Made by a program: the position numbers and the translations under genes
DNA from: Rachicladosporium sp. CCFEE 5018
Lineage: Eukaryota; Ascomycota; Dothideomycetes; Cladosporiales; Cladosporiaceae
Direction of reading: 5' to 3'
Assembly: GCA_002077045.2 (NCBI GenBank)
Contig: KZ111179.1
Coordinates: 188,925-252,924 of the forward strand
DNA: 64,000 nucleotides
Shown here: piece by piece, positions 51,343 to 62,593 of the stretch
Layout: each line of letters begins with the position of its first letter
Numbering within the stretch: position 1 is the first letter of the stretch
The notes under the pieces: model-generated
The model's input: the letters and a program-made list of their open reading frames with translations, nothing else
Databases searched by the model: none
Told to the model about the DNA's origin: nothing

Positions 51343-54300
51343 CTACATCTCCAGCGCCCCTTGCAGCGCGCCTACGCTCAATGCAAGCACTCCCAGCATG
51401 AAACTTGCAACTCCAAATCCACCTTGTATGTCATCCTTCAGCACAGTCCACAGCACGCCAAATGCTGTACTTAACACTACACCTACAAGCCCAAGACCGC
51501 AGACCTTGGGTCACGAGATCCCCTCAGTTAAACAAATCCCCCATCCCTCGCTTGACCCGACGGTGGGCGCAGCTACTAATCGCTCGTGCAGCTTCCTACG
51601 CACGCGAGTGAAGCAGACTGGCTGGTCGTCGGCGTCTTCGGGGTGATCGTAGAGATACCGAAGCTAGTTCTTACCAATCGGTGTGACATATTCGGCAGGC
51701 ATGGGGTTATAGATATACTTGTCCCTTTGGGTGTCCGGAGGTATGACATCTAGCTTGCGTATATCGGCTAAGTCATTGTGAAAAACTTCGAAGTGCACGA
51801 AGTGGAGCTCTGCTAGTGTGCGTATGGAGAAAAGGCGACGGAAGCGGCCGCGAAGGGTAGTGTATTGGTAGCGAAGCAGGCGGAAGAAGTGTGTGTCTGA
51901 GATCGGTGAGGGGGTTGGAACGTGTGCGAGTTTGGTGGCGTGGCGCTTGAACGGAATGCAGAGAAGAAGATATTGGAGCGGACCAGTAGGCGGCGGGTCC
52001 GGCGTAGTTGTAGTCCCGGTCATTGGCGTTGCAGGCGTCCCCTGGTTGTTGTGTCGAGGCAGTGATGCCTGCGCTCTGCCTGTGCCAGGGAGTAGCGTGC
52101 GGCGGGCGGAGTTCCACATGGCAGTCAGTATGCCGATAGGAGTAACATGGGAAGTGCCGTGAGAGCGCCGCTGATCGAGTGAGCGTTGCAGAGATCGCAA
52201 GGCGCCCGGCTTCATTTCCACATAATCATCGTACATCGACGAGCCACATGCCTTCATGGTGTATTAGTAGTGCTCGGGACATACAGTGTGCTGGACTCAC
52301 GCAACGCCACCTTATTTTGCTCATCTTGGGCGCAAGTGGTGCCTCTGAGCTGATCAAGGCCCAGTGACCACTCAGCACAGAGGTCTGGATACTCAAGGAG
52401 ATGAATAGAATGAATATGATGAATGCGCCATCTAATGACGATAGCGCACGGGAATCCAGAACCAGCCAGTACATGTATCCCAAACGGAGTATCAATGAAA
52501 TCGGCAGCAGACCCATGTAGCTATTTGCCAGGAGCGGTGGATGATCCATCATGGTCGACCTCAAATGCCCGTATCTGTTCGTTGATTGTCGTTGCAAGTC
52601 GTCATGCTCTGACGGATCAGGATTCGACTGCATCGGCCATGTATGAACAGCAATCGGTCTCATGACATTGAACCGCCACATAACTAATCCGACGATTGCA
52701 AGCTCGAAGTACCATGTGACCGGCAGCAATGTCAAAAGCGCCCAGACGAGTATCACATCGTCGAGCGATATCGCCAGGACAAGGTCTGAGGCAAGAGAAG
52801 GACTCCAATGTGTTTGGGCATGTAAAGGCATGCTTGATGCATTCACCATGATCGGAGGGGGCTGGCTGGACCGCATTTGCATGAAGATCCATATCTGAGA
52901 CTGCGATTCAGTCTCGATTTCAGTACGGTGCAGATCCTGCAGGAAGGAGTTGTTGGCAGCCTCCCAAGTGTCAGCACCAGTCCCAAGTAGAGATTCCGCT
53001 GGCTTTTAGCCACGTCTGAGGCTCGGCTTAACATTTCGACCTCCGCCTCGGGAATTCGAGCGCTGCTACTTGGCGACAGCTGGACTCCTTCCACCTCGTC
53101 CTCTTCGACAGTTGACACTGGCTCCGACATTGCTGGAAAGGCATGATCTACTGTAGAAGAACAGATATCAGCCGTCGCCCTTCTGTCCGCGTTCGTCGGA
53201 TGATCACTCGGTAGTGGAGTAGTATCGCACAAGGACGATGCGCGTGGCTCGCGACTTTCCTCAATCCCTGCGGAGGTCAGTGAACCGCCACCTCCCGTCA
53301 TGTCCACAAACGGACTAGTCACTACACCTACCTAAGATTGACTCATTTTGTAGCGCACTGGCTGAGGACAGAGCTTCGCCATCCGTGGCAGATAGTTCGT
53401 CCGCACCAACAGGTACAACCCGACCATTCGTGCTCGCCAGCTCAGCAGTTTCGGAAAGTATTTCCTCGAATCTCTGTGGTGGGGTGAATGGCTCAAGTCT
53501 TGCTCCATCTTCTTCATCAGCCCGGTCCCTTTCGGCTGCAAAATCCAGGAACATCTGAGCACGCTCGAAGACGTTCACTTGACCGTAATCTACAGTCACT
53601 GGTTCCGTAGCGATGCGCTCATTTTGGCGACCGTCGACGCTGCCGTCCCTCGAACGCGGAAGTCGATTACTTCAGGACCGGTGTTTGCGGCTGGCTTGCC
53701 GGTTTCGGGGTATCCAATACCAAAGGCGCCAGTGAACGCGCCAAGGAACCTCTGGCCTCTGTCTTCGTGAGCCAAGCCCTGAGACGAGCTCAACTTGGAG
53801 TAGCTCATGCGCCTCGGCGATTCGACCTGGGTATCCCCTTCATCATGAACTTCATGGGTATCACCAGCAAGCTTTTGGCTGGTACTGAGTTGGTCAGGTT
53901 GATCTCCTGGTGCGTCCGATGTAGCAGCAGATACTGATCTCGGCTCGAACGACCGGCGCTTCTTCAGGGGCCAGCGTCCTGATTCGTGTCGCACAAGCTC
54001 GGCCTTGTAGCCGATTCTACGTGGAGGAATAGGAGGTGGTGGTCCCGCACAGCTTGCTGCGATTGGTTAGATGACTGGTAGATCTCCTGGGGAGTAGAGG
54101 ATAGGGATCTTTGTAGATCAAGAATTAGGGATTGCTGTCGTGCATTGAATTGCGGTTGCTCTGACTTCTGGTGACTTCCTCGAGGAATTGGAGGCGCCGG
54201 AAGGTCGGTATCTGCATGTGGGGGCTCTCGCGTACCGGCAAGAAGTCTCGCAGTCCTCGTAACGACTGTCTGACCTTTGGTAAGAGCCTTCCGGGTCGGT

Positions 54301-54430
54301 GTCAATTGATCGCTTTTCGTGGGCTTCGATCGCTCAGAACTGCGAGGCGGGAGCGGTGGTAGCTTGGAGCGATCAAATTCGGGGGCCGTACCGCTGTACT
54401 TGCGACGCGGTTCAGACGTGGCCAGCCGTG
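51343..54430 (-). pseudogene. Fast-evolving membrane protein, copy B, with in-frame stops
   Basis: Counterpart of the copy A gene at 19205-22210. The C-terminal exon aligns well, but the Gln codon after VTPIGKN is TAG (51666-51664) and the Trp codon of GISWPK is TGA (51513-51511). Beyond them the frame stays open and about 93% similar to copy A down to the old stop at 51343. The intron at RWRC/ACGSS (GTGAGT donor) is conserved. Upstream, four hydrophobic segments persist (ILVWALLTLLPVTWYFELAI, FIIFILFISLSI) with only about a quarter of residues matching copy A. Reading frames then break several times between 52843 and 54000, partly at donor-like sites such as AG|GTAGGT near 53330. The N-terminal exon structure is unresolved and no in-frame ATG is obvious. 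A truncated membrane protein remains possible. Confidence 0.65.
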
Positions 54431-55209
54431 CCTACCTAAGTAGGAGCAACAGCAACTTCTCCCGCGACTGATTCTCAAATTTCTTTGATCTCGAAACTTG
54501 ATATTTTACATGAAGATGAGCCTACAATATCAGCCTACTGTACGTTTGCTGGCCGTAACAGTTCAACATTTCCAGGGTTTTTGCAACTGAAGTCCTGCCG
54601 CCGCCCGTTTCATCGTGTCACGTGAACTGGAAGGTCAAAGGAGGATAATAGAAAAGGAAGTCATTCAGTCAGGCACATACTCGCTGCGGTAGCGCTTGAG
54701 GAGGCTGACATGGTAGGACTCCCAGCGCTAAGCCTCGATGCAGCTGCAGCAAAGGCGTCTGCGGGCGCTGCCCAGATGTGACCTCGCCACGCTTTGACGT
54801 AGCAGGCGGCCTCACGCCACCGTAATGCCCTCTTGCCCATCTCCATGCTCGTGACATGATGACGATCAGTGTACTGAACCCTATTAATGAGCCATGATCA
54901 GACAGAAGGAGAAGAGGTGAGCTGCACTAGGTTAGAGTTTGACTCAGGAGCTTGGCGCGTTCATGGTACTGGCCGCAGCAAGGCTGCTCCAAATTACATC
55001 GAAGCGCGAGACGTACGGCGATATATGGTATTTGACATCGCGACGCTATCCATAGCTACCTCGCAGTTGAGTAGAGCGGCAAGCCCCACCATCTCATCAC
55101 AAACCCTCAGAAATCATGCCGCTCATAAACGCTGCTCCCGACCCATCGACACCCGTCCATATGCCCGTGACTCTTGCCATGCTCCTAGAATGCACGCCCC
55201 TAGGCGTAC
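54431..55209. other. Divergent intergenic region, copy B
   Basis: About 780 bp with no gene supported, and not alignable with copy A except the island below. It marks the right side of the divergent block. Similarity resumes just before the septin-like stop codon. Confidence 0.5.
54727..54773. other. 47-bp conserved island in divergent DNA, copy B
   Basis: Counterpart of 22526-22572. It shares GCTAAGCCTCGATGCA and CAAAGGCGTCTGCGGGCGCT. Confidence 0.4.
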
Positions 55210-57642
55210 TTAAAGCCCGCCCCAGACTCCCTCCCACCAACCCCTCTCAACAACAGGCGGTAGTCCCTGCCCCGCAACCTCAAACCACGCTCCCTGAACC
55301 CCAGCACCCATCCCAAACCACTCCTGCACCTCGACCCAGTTCCGCAGAACCCACCAACACGCACTCCCTATCACTCCTAACCCGCCCATCACTTGCAAGG
55401 CCATCATCCCACGCCGTGAGAAAGACTGCGAGAAGGCCAGCACGCCAAGCGGGTCGAGAACAGCGATCTCGCCCCCCAGCTTGCCGCGTGGTGGACGAGA
55501 GGGAGAGGTCGTGGTAGTGAGTGCTTTTTCGTCGCCGCTCTCAACATTGGGAGAAGCTCCAGTGGTGGCGTCCCAATCTCCTTCTGACTTTGGTGGGAGG
55601 AGGTTGCCATAGCGGCGACGGTCGTGCAGCAGGCTTCGCTGGAGGTCTTGAGCCCACTTCGCAAGCCGGACTTGTCGATAGGGCTCGGTCTGGGTGTTGT
55701 GAGATGCGAGGGCGAGTGTTGTAGCGTTTGGTGCTGGGACGTTGGAGTTGTCGGAGATTGAGGGTGAGACCGAACGGCAGTAGCCAGAGGTAGTGTAAGG
55801 TACGAGAACCTTGCTTGGGTCGTCCAGCAAGCTTCCTGTGTTCGTCACGATTGGGCTAGGGAGCGCAGAAGTACTAGTGAGCTGTGTTGAGAACAGCAGA
55901 GTCTGCTTCTTGATATCGACGTGTCTGCTGAGATGCTGTTTACGCCACTGTAGGAACTTCTTCGCTGACAGATGCCGCATGCGTGCAATGTTGCCTGGAC
56001 TCAGGAAACGATCGATGAAGTAGCGCAGATCGCTTGAAGCTAGGGGTTCGAGGTAGTCGGACGCCATGAGTAGGCTCGCATCCATCGTTTCATTGTCATC
56101 TGACAATGCGGATGAGACTGCGAAAGGCTCCAAGCGAGAGTGCTGCGATGCAGACTCGAAGGACTGGAAGCCTGCCATCTCTGGTACGATGTCGACTATG
56201 GAGCACCAGTCGATGTTCGTATCACTGAGTGTCCTCCTTACGCTGTCCCGTCGCCTCTCTAGATCTCCGTCACTGACATCGGCGCGCCCGAGCAGAGGTA
56301 TGAGGTTAGTGAGCGAGGCCAGCTTGCGCAGTAGAGCGTGCTCTGACTCGCTGATGGGCTCGAGATCTGACTTCGTGAGGTACAGGACCACATCAACGTA
56401 AGTCCCGCCGTCACCACTGAACAAGCTGAGTAGCTGGTTGTCACTGAGTGTGCCGATCCCTGCGTTCTCCAAATGTAAGTTCTCAACTTCTCGCGTTATG
56501 CGATCGGCCATCTCTGAACTGTCGATGCCAGGCGTATCAATAAAGCGTAGATTGCGCTCCAGTATGCCCTCGCCGAAGCTCTTTCTTCGCCAGAGACTCC
56601 GACTGCTCTCCATGTCTGACCACCACAGTGGGTACGGTCGAGTCGATGCTTGTATCTCATTGATGCTAGATGTGGCTTCATGTGCGGTCTTGCGGCTCTT
56701 CGGGTTCGATGTAGTGGAGACGCTTTCCGTCGCAGGATCGATATGTACGATGTCTTCGCAAGTTCGGAAGATGCTTTTAATCAGACTCGTCTTGCCGCTA
56801 CCACTCGGTCCAACTACCATCACTTTGAGACGGCCCATGTGACGACCACGATCTGTGAAGGGACGCCGCGATGGTAGTGTCAAACTTGGCATCACCAGCT
56901 GGGGATCGGCCTCATTCGATACTGGCAGCACTGCTAGCTCGTCCTCATCCTCGTTCGAAGACTGCACAGCTTGACTATGCGTTTCGGACGCAACACTAGC
57001 CTCCTCGTCGCTCAACCTGAACGACTTCATTGAAGCCGATCGAGGTGTGCTTGGCATGGCAGACTCTGGATGTGGACTTAGGCGTAGCGGTGTTAGAGGT
57101 TGGCTCATCAAGTTGATTGACGAGTTGGACGCTCTCCGCAAGTGCGTCCGAAAGGGCGATTCTGCTGACCGCAATGAGATCGGCGACCCTGATGTGGACG
57201 CCTGACTTGATGGGTGCTCGGAGGATATGATGCGGTTGCCAGCAGCCAATATACTAGGGTGGACTGGGTTTCCTGCTTTCCTCTTCCTACTTGCCAGCGA
57301 AGTACTCGGATCGCTACTGTTGCTGTCTACTCTTGACAGCGTCGACGACGTGCCGTACATGTTCGCGCTCTCGCTCATTGCGTCCTCTAGGCTTTGCACG
57401 CCATAGGTGCTGTCGTTCACCTTGCCTGCTACTGGGCTAGGTGGGACATCGAGCACCTGACTTTGCTCTGATCCTTTCGACGTCTTCCTTCCACGTCGCA
57501 GCTCGGCCTTGTCCATGTCAGCCTCGCTTCTGAGGAAAAACGTCGTCGGTCCCGAGCTTGTCGTGCCCCCGACACCTGGCTGAGGTGCGGCTGCCTTTTT
57601 GACCCTGAGCGTGCGATCCTTCTGCAGTGATGGTGCGCTCAT
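55210..57642 (-). CDS. Septin-like GTPase-domain protein with C-terminal membrane segment, copy B
   Basis: 810 residues from MSAPSLQKDRT, the same length as copy A. Nine extra codons upstream (to 57669) are not used because copy A lacks them. GPSGSGKTS, FIDTPGID, VLYLTKSDLEPISESE and IPLLGRADV are all present, so the septin-like pattern holds in both copies. The TM segment MALQVMGGLGVIGSACWWVL is kept. Changes are densest between 360 and 520 in the G domain and least in the N-terminal Ser-rich region 140-300, the reverse of what disorder alone would predict. Confidence 0.8.
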   Translation of the reverse strand: MSAPSLQKDRTLRVKKAAAPQPGVGGTTSSGPTTFFLRSEADMDKAELRRGRKTSKGSEQSQVLDVPPSPVAGKVNDSTYGVQSLEDAMSESANMYGTSSTLSRVDSNSSDPSTSLASRKRKAGNPVHPSILAAGNRIISSEHPSSQASTSGSPISLRSAESPFRTHLRRASNSSINLMSQPLTPLRLSPHPESAMPSTPRSASMKSFRLSDEEASVASETHSQAVQSSNEDEDELAVLPVSNEADPQLVMPSLTLPSRRPFTDRGRHMGRLKVMVVGPSGSGKTSLIKSIFRTCEDIVHIDPATESVSTTSNPKSRKTAHEATSSINEIQASTRPYPLWWSDMESSRSLWRRKSFGEGILERNLRFIDTPGIDSSEMADRITREVENLHLENAGIGTLSDNQLLSLFSGDGGTYVDVVLYLTKSDLEPISESEHALLRKLASLTNLIPLLGRADVSDGDLERRRDSVRRTLSDTNIDWCSIVDIVPEMAGFQSFESASQHSRLEPFAVSSALSDDNETMDASLLMASDYLEPLASSDLRYFIDRFLSPGNIARMRHLSAKKFLQWRKQHLSRHVDIKKQTLLFSTQLTSTSALPSPIVTNTGSLLDDPSKVLVPYTTSGYCRSVSPSISDNSNVPAPNATTLALASHNTQTEPYRQVRLAKWAQDLQRSLLHDRRRYGNLLPPKSEGDWDATTGASPNVESGDEKALTTTTSPSRPPRGKLGGEIAVLDPLGVLAFSQSFSRRGMMALQVMGGLGVIGSACWWVLRNWVEVQEWFGMGAGVQGAWFEVAGQGLPPVVERGWWEGVWGGL

Positions 57643-58220
57643 CGTGGGCCCATCGGATGTATTCAGCAACTAGGGGCGTGCGGTCAAAGGTGAGGTTCGC
57701 TTCGGACAACGATGATCAGCGGAGCTGTCGTTTGCCTGCGTGGAGGTTCCAGGCAAGGATACAGGATCAAGTAGCGTGGCCTATCGAGACTTGATACCAC
57801 AGTCTTGTGTTCCTACTGCTGCTGCCGATCGGCGTTGCTGATGCCTCGCATTCGGTCTCTTTTACGACATCGAGTCGACCCCGCCGAGTGGTCACGGAGA
57901 TTGCGGGAGGCTGCGATAGTCGATCACGGGGTGTATGTTTCAGTCACTATGGCCGGATGATGCAGCCAGACTCAAGCCACAGCTGCAAGGAATCAGACAG
58001 ATATCAAGACGCAAGACACCGCGACAGAGCAGGGGGGTAAGATCATAGGGGACGACTGCTCCGGAATGTACAAAGGAACATGTCGGCGCATCGTGATAGC
58101 TTGAACATGGGTACAGCGGCCTCATCCGCTCCCGATCTGGTTAGAGCAGATCGCCCGAGGAACGAGCTCCCTCGTGAAGTGAATTAAACATTGGCAGCTC
58201 AGAAACGACATGGATTGGTG
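57643..58220. promoter_or_regulatory. Divergent promoter region septin-like / ISM1, copy B
   Basis: 578 bp, no gene seen. The block around GATTGCGGGAGGCTGCGATA (57899-57918) and the last 90 bp before ISM1 are the best conserved parts. Confidence 0.4.
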
Positions 58221-61200
58221 ATGCTGCGATTCTTCCCTTCGCGCATCCTTCGAGCAGCTGCCAATACACCTGAACGGCCTGACTGGAGTAAGACACTCCA
58301 TCTACCGCGCTCGACTTTTGCAGCGCGTCCGAAAGCCGCAGAGCTTGAGATCTATCGCCAGAAATGTGCCGATGACCTATATGCATGGCAGTCTACTGCA
58401 CGTAGTAGGGCTGCTCGGGGAGTGGACGGTGGCAATGATGTAGACAACGATTTTGTACTCCATGATGGTCCGCCGTACGCCAACGGCTCTGTTCATGCTG
58501 GCCATGCATTGAACAAAATCCTCAAGGATATCATAGTGCGATCCCAGCTCAGCAGAGGCAAGAGGGTGAAGTACCAGCCAGGATGGGACTGCCATGGTTT
58601 GCCGATCGAACTCAAGGCGCTACAACAGCGAGGTGCATCTGGCAAAGGGGATGCAGCACGCGATGCTGGCGTCGGGCTGTCTGCGCTTGAGATCCGTCAA
58701 ACAGCCAATGCTCTGGCCAGTAAGACCATCGATGAGCAAAGGGCAGAGTTCAGAACTTGGGGCGTGATGGGGGAGTGGGACACGCCGTACAAGACTATGG
58801 ACTTAGACTTCGAGATCAGGCAATTGGGTGTGTTCAGAGAGATGGTCAAGAACGGTACGCAGTCGCAGCATGATCGTACATACAGCTCAGATATTGATGT
58901 ACGGCGTAGGTCTCATCTTCCGCGACTACAGACCAGTTTACTGGTCCCCTTCGTCCCGCACAGCACTTGCAGAGGCAGAGCTTGAGTACGACGACCACCA
59001 TAAGTGCACTGCTGCCTTTGTGAAAATGCCATTTGTGCAAGCGCCATCTGCGCTCAGCCAGCATGAAGAAATCGATGCAAATCGTCTTCATGCCCTAATT
59101 TGGACCACCACCCCCTGGACTTTACCAGCTAACCAGGCAATCGCATACAACAACGACATCGAGTACACGGTGATCGAGCTTAGTAGACCAGGTACTGAGC
59201 AGATGCCGACGGACCAGCTGCTACTGGCCAAGGACCGGATCGAGCACGTCTTGTCTTTCTTGCCAGAGGGAACGACTTATAAGTCAATCATTGATAGCAC
59301 AACGGGATCCGAATTGTCCGGCGGCGATGCGACTTGCCTCAACGTCTTCCAGAACTCACACTCTCGCATGGTCCCGGCCGACTTCGTTACAGCCACCTCG
59401 GGTACCGGGCTAGTGCACATGGCTCCTGGTCACGGTATGGAGGATTATCTAGTCTGCCAGAAGTATGGGATCGGTCCAGCCTTCGCTCCCATAGACGATG
59501 CCGGCTGCTTCACAGGCGAAGCCTTTCCGGACCATGCGACCACATCAAGCGGTCTCTTTGCCGAGACGAAAGGCGCTGCAGCCGTTCTTGACATACTCGC
59601 TAAGCCTTCACATCCTTCAACTTCACCGTCTCTGCTCGCCTCGCACCCATTCACCCATAAGAACCCGATTGACTGGCGCACCAAGAAGCCCGTGCTCGTC
59701 CGCGCCACAGCGCAATGGTTCGCGGACGTCAGTAAGATCAAGTCCCGTGCACTCGAAGCTATAGAAGCCGTACGCTTCATTCCCGAGTCTGGGCGAAGTC
59801 GACTTAAAGCTTTCGTCGACGGCCGGAGTCAATGGTGCATCTCCCGTCAGCGGGCTTGGGGCGTCCCAATACCTGCGCTATATCATGTGCAAACTGGAGA
59901 GGTGTGCACGAGCGACGAGAGCATCGGGCATATCATTGATACGACCAAGGTCAGGGGAACGGATGCGTGGTTCTCTGATGCTGAGCACGATACTGCATGG
60001 CTGCACAGTAGTCTCGAGCCTGGCAAGTGGGCACGTGGGAGGGATACAATGGACGTTTGGTTCGACTCTGGCACGACCTGGACCTCACTTGAGCCACGCA
60101 GTGATGCTACGAAGTCTCTAGCGGACGTGTACGTCGAGGGCTCAGACCAGCATCGTGGTTGGTTTCAGAGCTCACTACTCACCGCTGTGGCTACACAAGA
60201 CGTCAACGTCAAACCGAAGGCGCCTTACGGGACCTTGATCACACATGGCTTTATTCTTGATGGCGAGGGGAGGAAGATGAGTAAAAGTCTTGGGAATGTA
60301 GTCAGTCCGGTGGAGATCGTTAGTGGCGCCCTGTTGCAACAACAGCAGCCCAAGTCGAAGTCAGGCAAGAATGGCAAGGCGAAACCTCAGGCTGTGGCAC
60401 GGAAGGGCAAAGGCAAGTCTGATTCACTTGGTCCTGATATTCTACGTCTTTGGGTTGCGAGCTCAGACTATACACGGGATGTTCCCATCTCGCAGCAAGG
60501 ATTGCTGGGCGTACAACAAGCGCTGCAGAAGCTGCGAGTGACGCTGAAGTTCTTGTGCGGTGTGCTCGCAGACCACGACGACTCAAGTGCTCTGCCGTCG
60601 TCCAATGATCCGACGCTCGCGGACAAGATGCTCCTGTCCGCCCTGTCGACAACGTCTCGCGAGATCTGGGACAGCTATCAAGACTATAGATTTCACGAAG
60701 GCGTCCGCGCCATGACGAACTTCGTCAACGCTGACCTGAGCGCTTTCTACTTCGAAGTCGTCAAAGACACGCTATACGCTGGACTTGCAGCGGACCGAAA
60801 GCGAGTGCAAGCTGTTCTCTCTACAGTGCTATCAGAGCTCATTCGTTGGCTCGCACCAATTGTGCCGCATCTGGTTGAGGAAACAGCGGAACACCTGCCC
60901 ACGTCAATGAAGCGCGGCGACTTGCAAAGCCCATTGCAGCGAGTGTGGACCACACCGTACATCCAAGCACAGCCCGCACACAGCGAGCTGGTCGGAACCT
61001 TCCGCGCAATCTCAGCAGCCACAAAGATAGCCCAGGAGCGAGCGCGTGCGGTAGGCAAGCTCGGCAGTGGGCTCGCCTGTCGTGTCGAGGTGAAGTCACA
61101 CCCTTCCGGAGGATCCGAGATGGGCATCAATGACCGCTTCATCCAGCGCACTCGATCTCTACTAGATTCTGGAGAGCTTGCTGCTATGCTCGTGGTGAGC

Positions 61201-61461
61201 CAAGCTGCGATGGTATTGCCGATTAGCGGGAGCCCTGTAGGGAACGATGCGGTTGGTCAGGCCAGCACTGCAGATTGGAGCTTCGAGGAGCCTGTTATGG
61301 TGAAGCTGTCCTCCAATAGCGGCGAAGCTACGGATTTCACGGTCGGGAGTGTTGTCGTGTTGCCCCCGCAGCAAAGCAAGTGTGTGCGTTGCTGGCAGTA
61401 TACGGCGGAGTACGAGGAGACGCCGTGCGAGCGGTGCTTGAGGGCCGTCGCTGAGCAGTAG
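58221..61461 (+). CDS. ISM1: Mitochondrial isoleucyl-tRNA synthetase, copy B (complete)
   Basis: 1061 residues from exons 58221-58854 and 58910-61461. The 55-nt intron (GTACGC donor, CGTAG acceptor) interrupts MVKNG/LIFRDYRPVYW, and joining restores the class I IleRS sequence. The N-terminus is a mitochondrial-type presequence. HAGH is at 92-95, the CP1 editing domain includes TTTPWTLPANQAIAYN, the KMSKS loop GRKMSKSLGN lies near 665, and the anticodon-binding domain follows. A C-terminal zinc ribbon has C1036, C1039, C1051 and C1054 (KCVRCWQ...PCERC), as in bacterial-type IleRS. A Lys-rich insert (QPKSKSGKNGKAKPQ) sits just after the KMSKS region. It charges mitochondrial tRNA-Ile. Confidence 0.95.
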
Positions 61462-61816
61462 GACTCAAGATTAGCGCTCGGATGAGCTCATGGGTGAACG
61501 CATTTGTCTGCTACCTAACAACTGATCAATGTACCAATAGCTGTATGATAGTGTATACTCCACTGTAAGCTTTGCAAGGCACACCTTAGACTTGACTTGA
61601 ATCATTCCTTCCTCTCAAGATAGCTTGGCATGTTCATTATTTCAACTACACGGAGCAAGAACACCTGGGTATAGCAATATGCAGCCTAACACTTCACTTC
61701 GCAAATCATGCCTCCCAAGTCAAAGCATCCCCAACGCCACGCCACTATCAGTCTGCTCCCCCTCCAAGAGAATGTTCGCACCTTCGCCACGACGCCTCCG
61801 TCGAGACCGATGCTTC
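61462..61816. other. Convergent intergenic region after ISM1
   Basis: 355 bp between the ISM1 stop and the stop of the opposing three-exon gene. Nothing recognised. Confidence 0.4.
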
Positions 61817-62593
61817 TCAAACAACCTCGACCTCAAGCGTGCCCTTCTCGTTCCTACTGACCTTCCTCATAGTGGCATCCTGCCCCGTCATCCTCCGTCC
61901 AAGCGCCCGTTCAAGCTTAGCTCCAAGCGCGACCTTACTAACCTCCTCGCTCTTTCCAGCGCTCATAACATATCTCTGCTTATCCAGCCTCTCATCCTGC
62001 ATTCGCTCGAAGCCAGCACTCCAGGACTTGATGTCCTGTGTCTTCGGATCTTGGGAGTTGAGGGTGGAGGTTGAGGGGTTGTAAGGTGATGAGTACATTG
62101 CGCAAGGGTTTGTGGTGAGTGGTTTCGAGGGTGCGGAGAGGCGAGTGGGTTGCGAGCCGACGAGGGTGGTGGCTGTTGTGCTGTAGGTTGGGGCGAGGGA
62201 GGGTTGGAGAGATGGGGCGCCGGAGTAAGTGCTGAAGCGTGCGTCTGCGGTGCGGGTGGTGGAAGTCTATCGCCTGGAGTCAGAATTTGCAGGCGCAACT
62301 ATCGATTTGAGCAGTAGTGCGTACCATCGTCAAATTGATCCTCGTGGCGAAACCAAGGTGATGATGTCAGGTCCTCGTTATCCTGTTTCTGCCACGCGAA
62401 ATGTCAGCTTCAGCACGTGGCGATCATCCAAGTCGCAGCATGGTGTATGGAGCGAATAAAGACTTACCTTTACGTTGCGGACGGCTGTGTCGAGTCCGTA
62501 GTGCGTGGTATGGACAAGGTGAAAGGGAGGTCGCACGCAGCCTGCCGGGCGCAGTTGGACGTCTTGTGTGAGGCGAGTCAGGCTTTGTTTCAC
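61817..62593 (-). CDS. Three-exon uncharacterised protein
   Basis: 205 residues from exons 62593-62468, 62388-62325 and 62244-61817. The introns are 79 nt (GTAAGT donor, GCTGAC branch, GGCAG acceptor) and 80 nt (GTACGC donor, CTGAC branch, CGCAG acceptor). Phases agree across both junctions and the total is divisible by three. The first exon begins MKQSLTRLTQDVQLRPAG and holds HLVHTTHYGLDTAVRNVK. The 64-nt middle exon adds KQDNEDLTSSPWFRHEDQFD. The last exon has a Ser/Thr/Pro-rich stretch and then a conserved-looking helical end (DIKSWSAGFERMQDERLDKQ, then KVALGAKLERALGRRMTGQD). The long exon-1 frame without splicing is rejected. Function unknown. No second copy is in the window because copy A ends at the gap. 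Confidence 0.65.

Larger units (their letters stand above)
32150..58693. repeat. Copy B of the duplicated block (part matching copy A)
   Basis: Direct counterpart of 1-26478. Copy B itself extends further on both sides (oxidase 5' end from 31833, ISM1 3' end to 61461), where copy A is cut by the window edge and by the gap. Confidence 0.95.
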
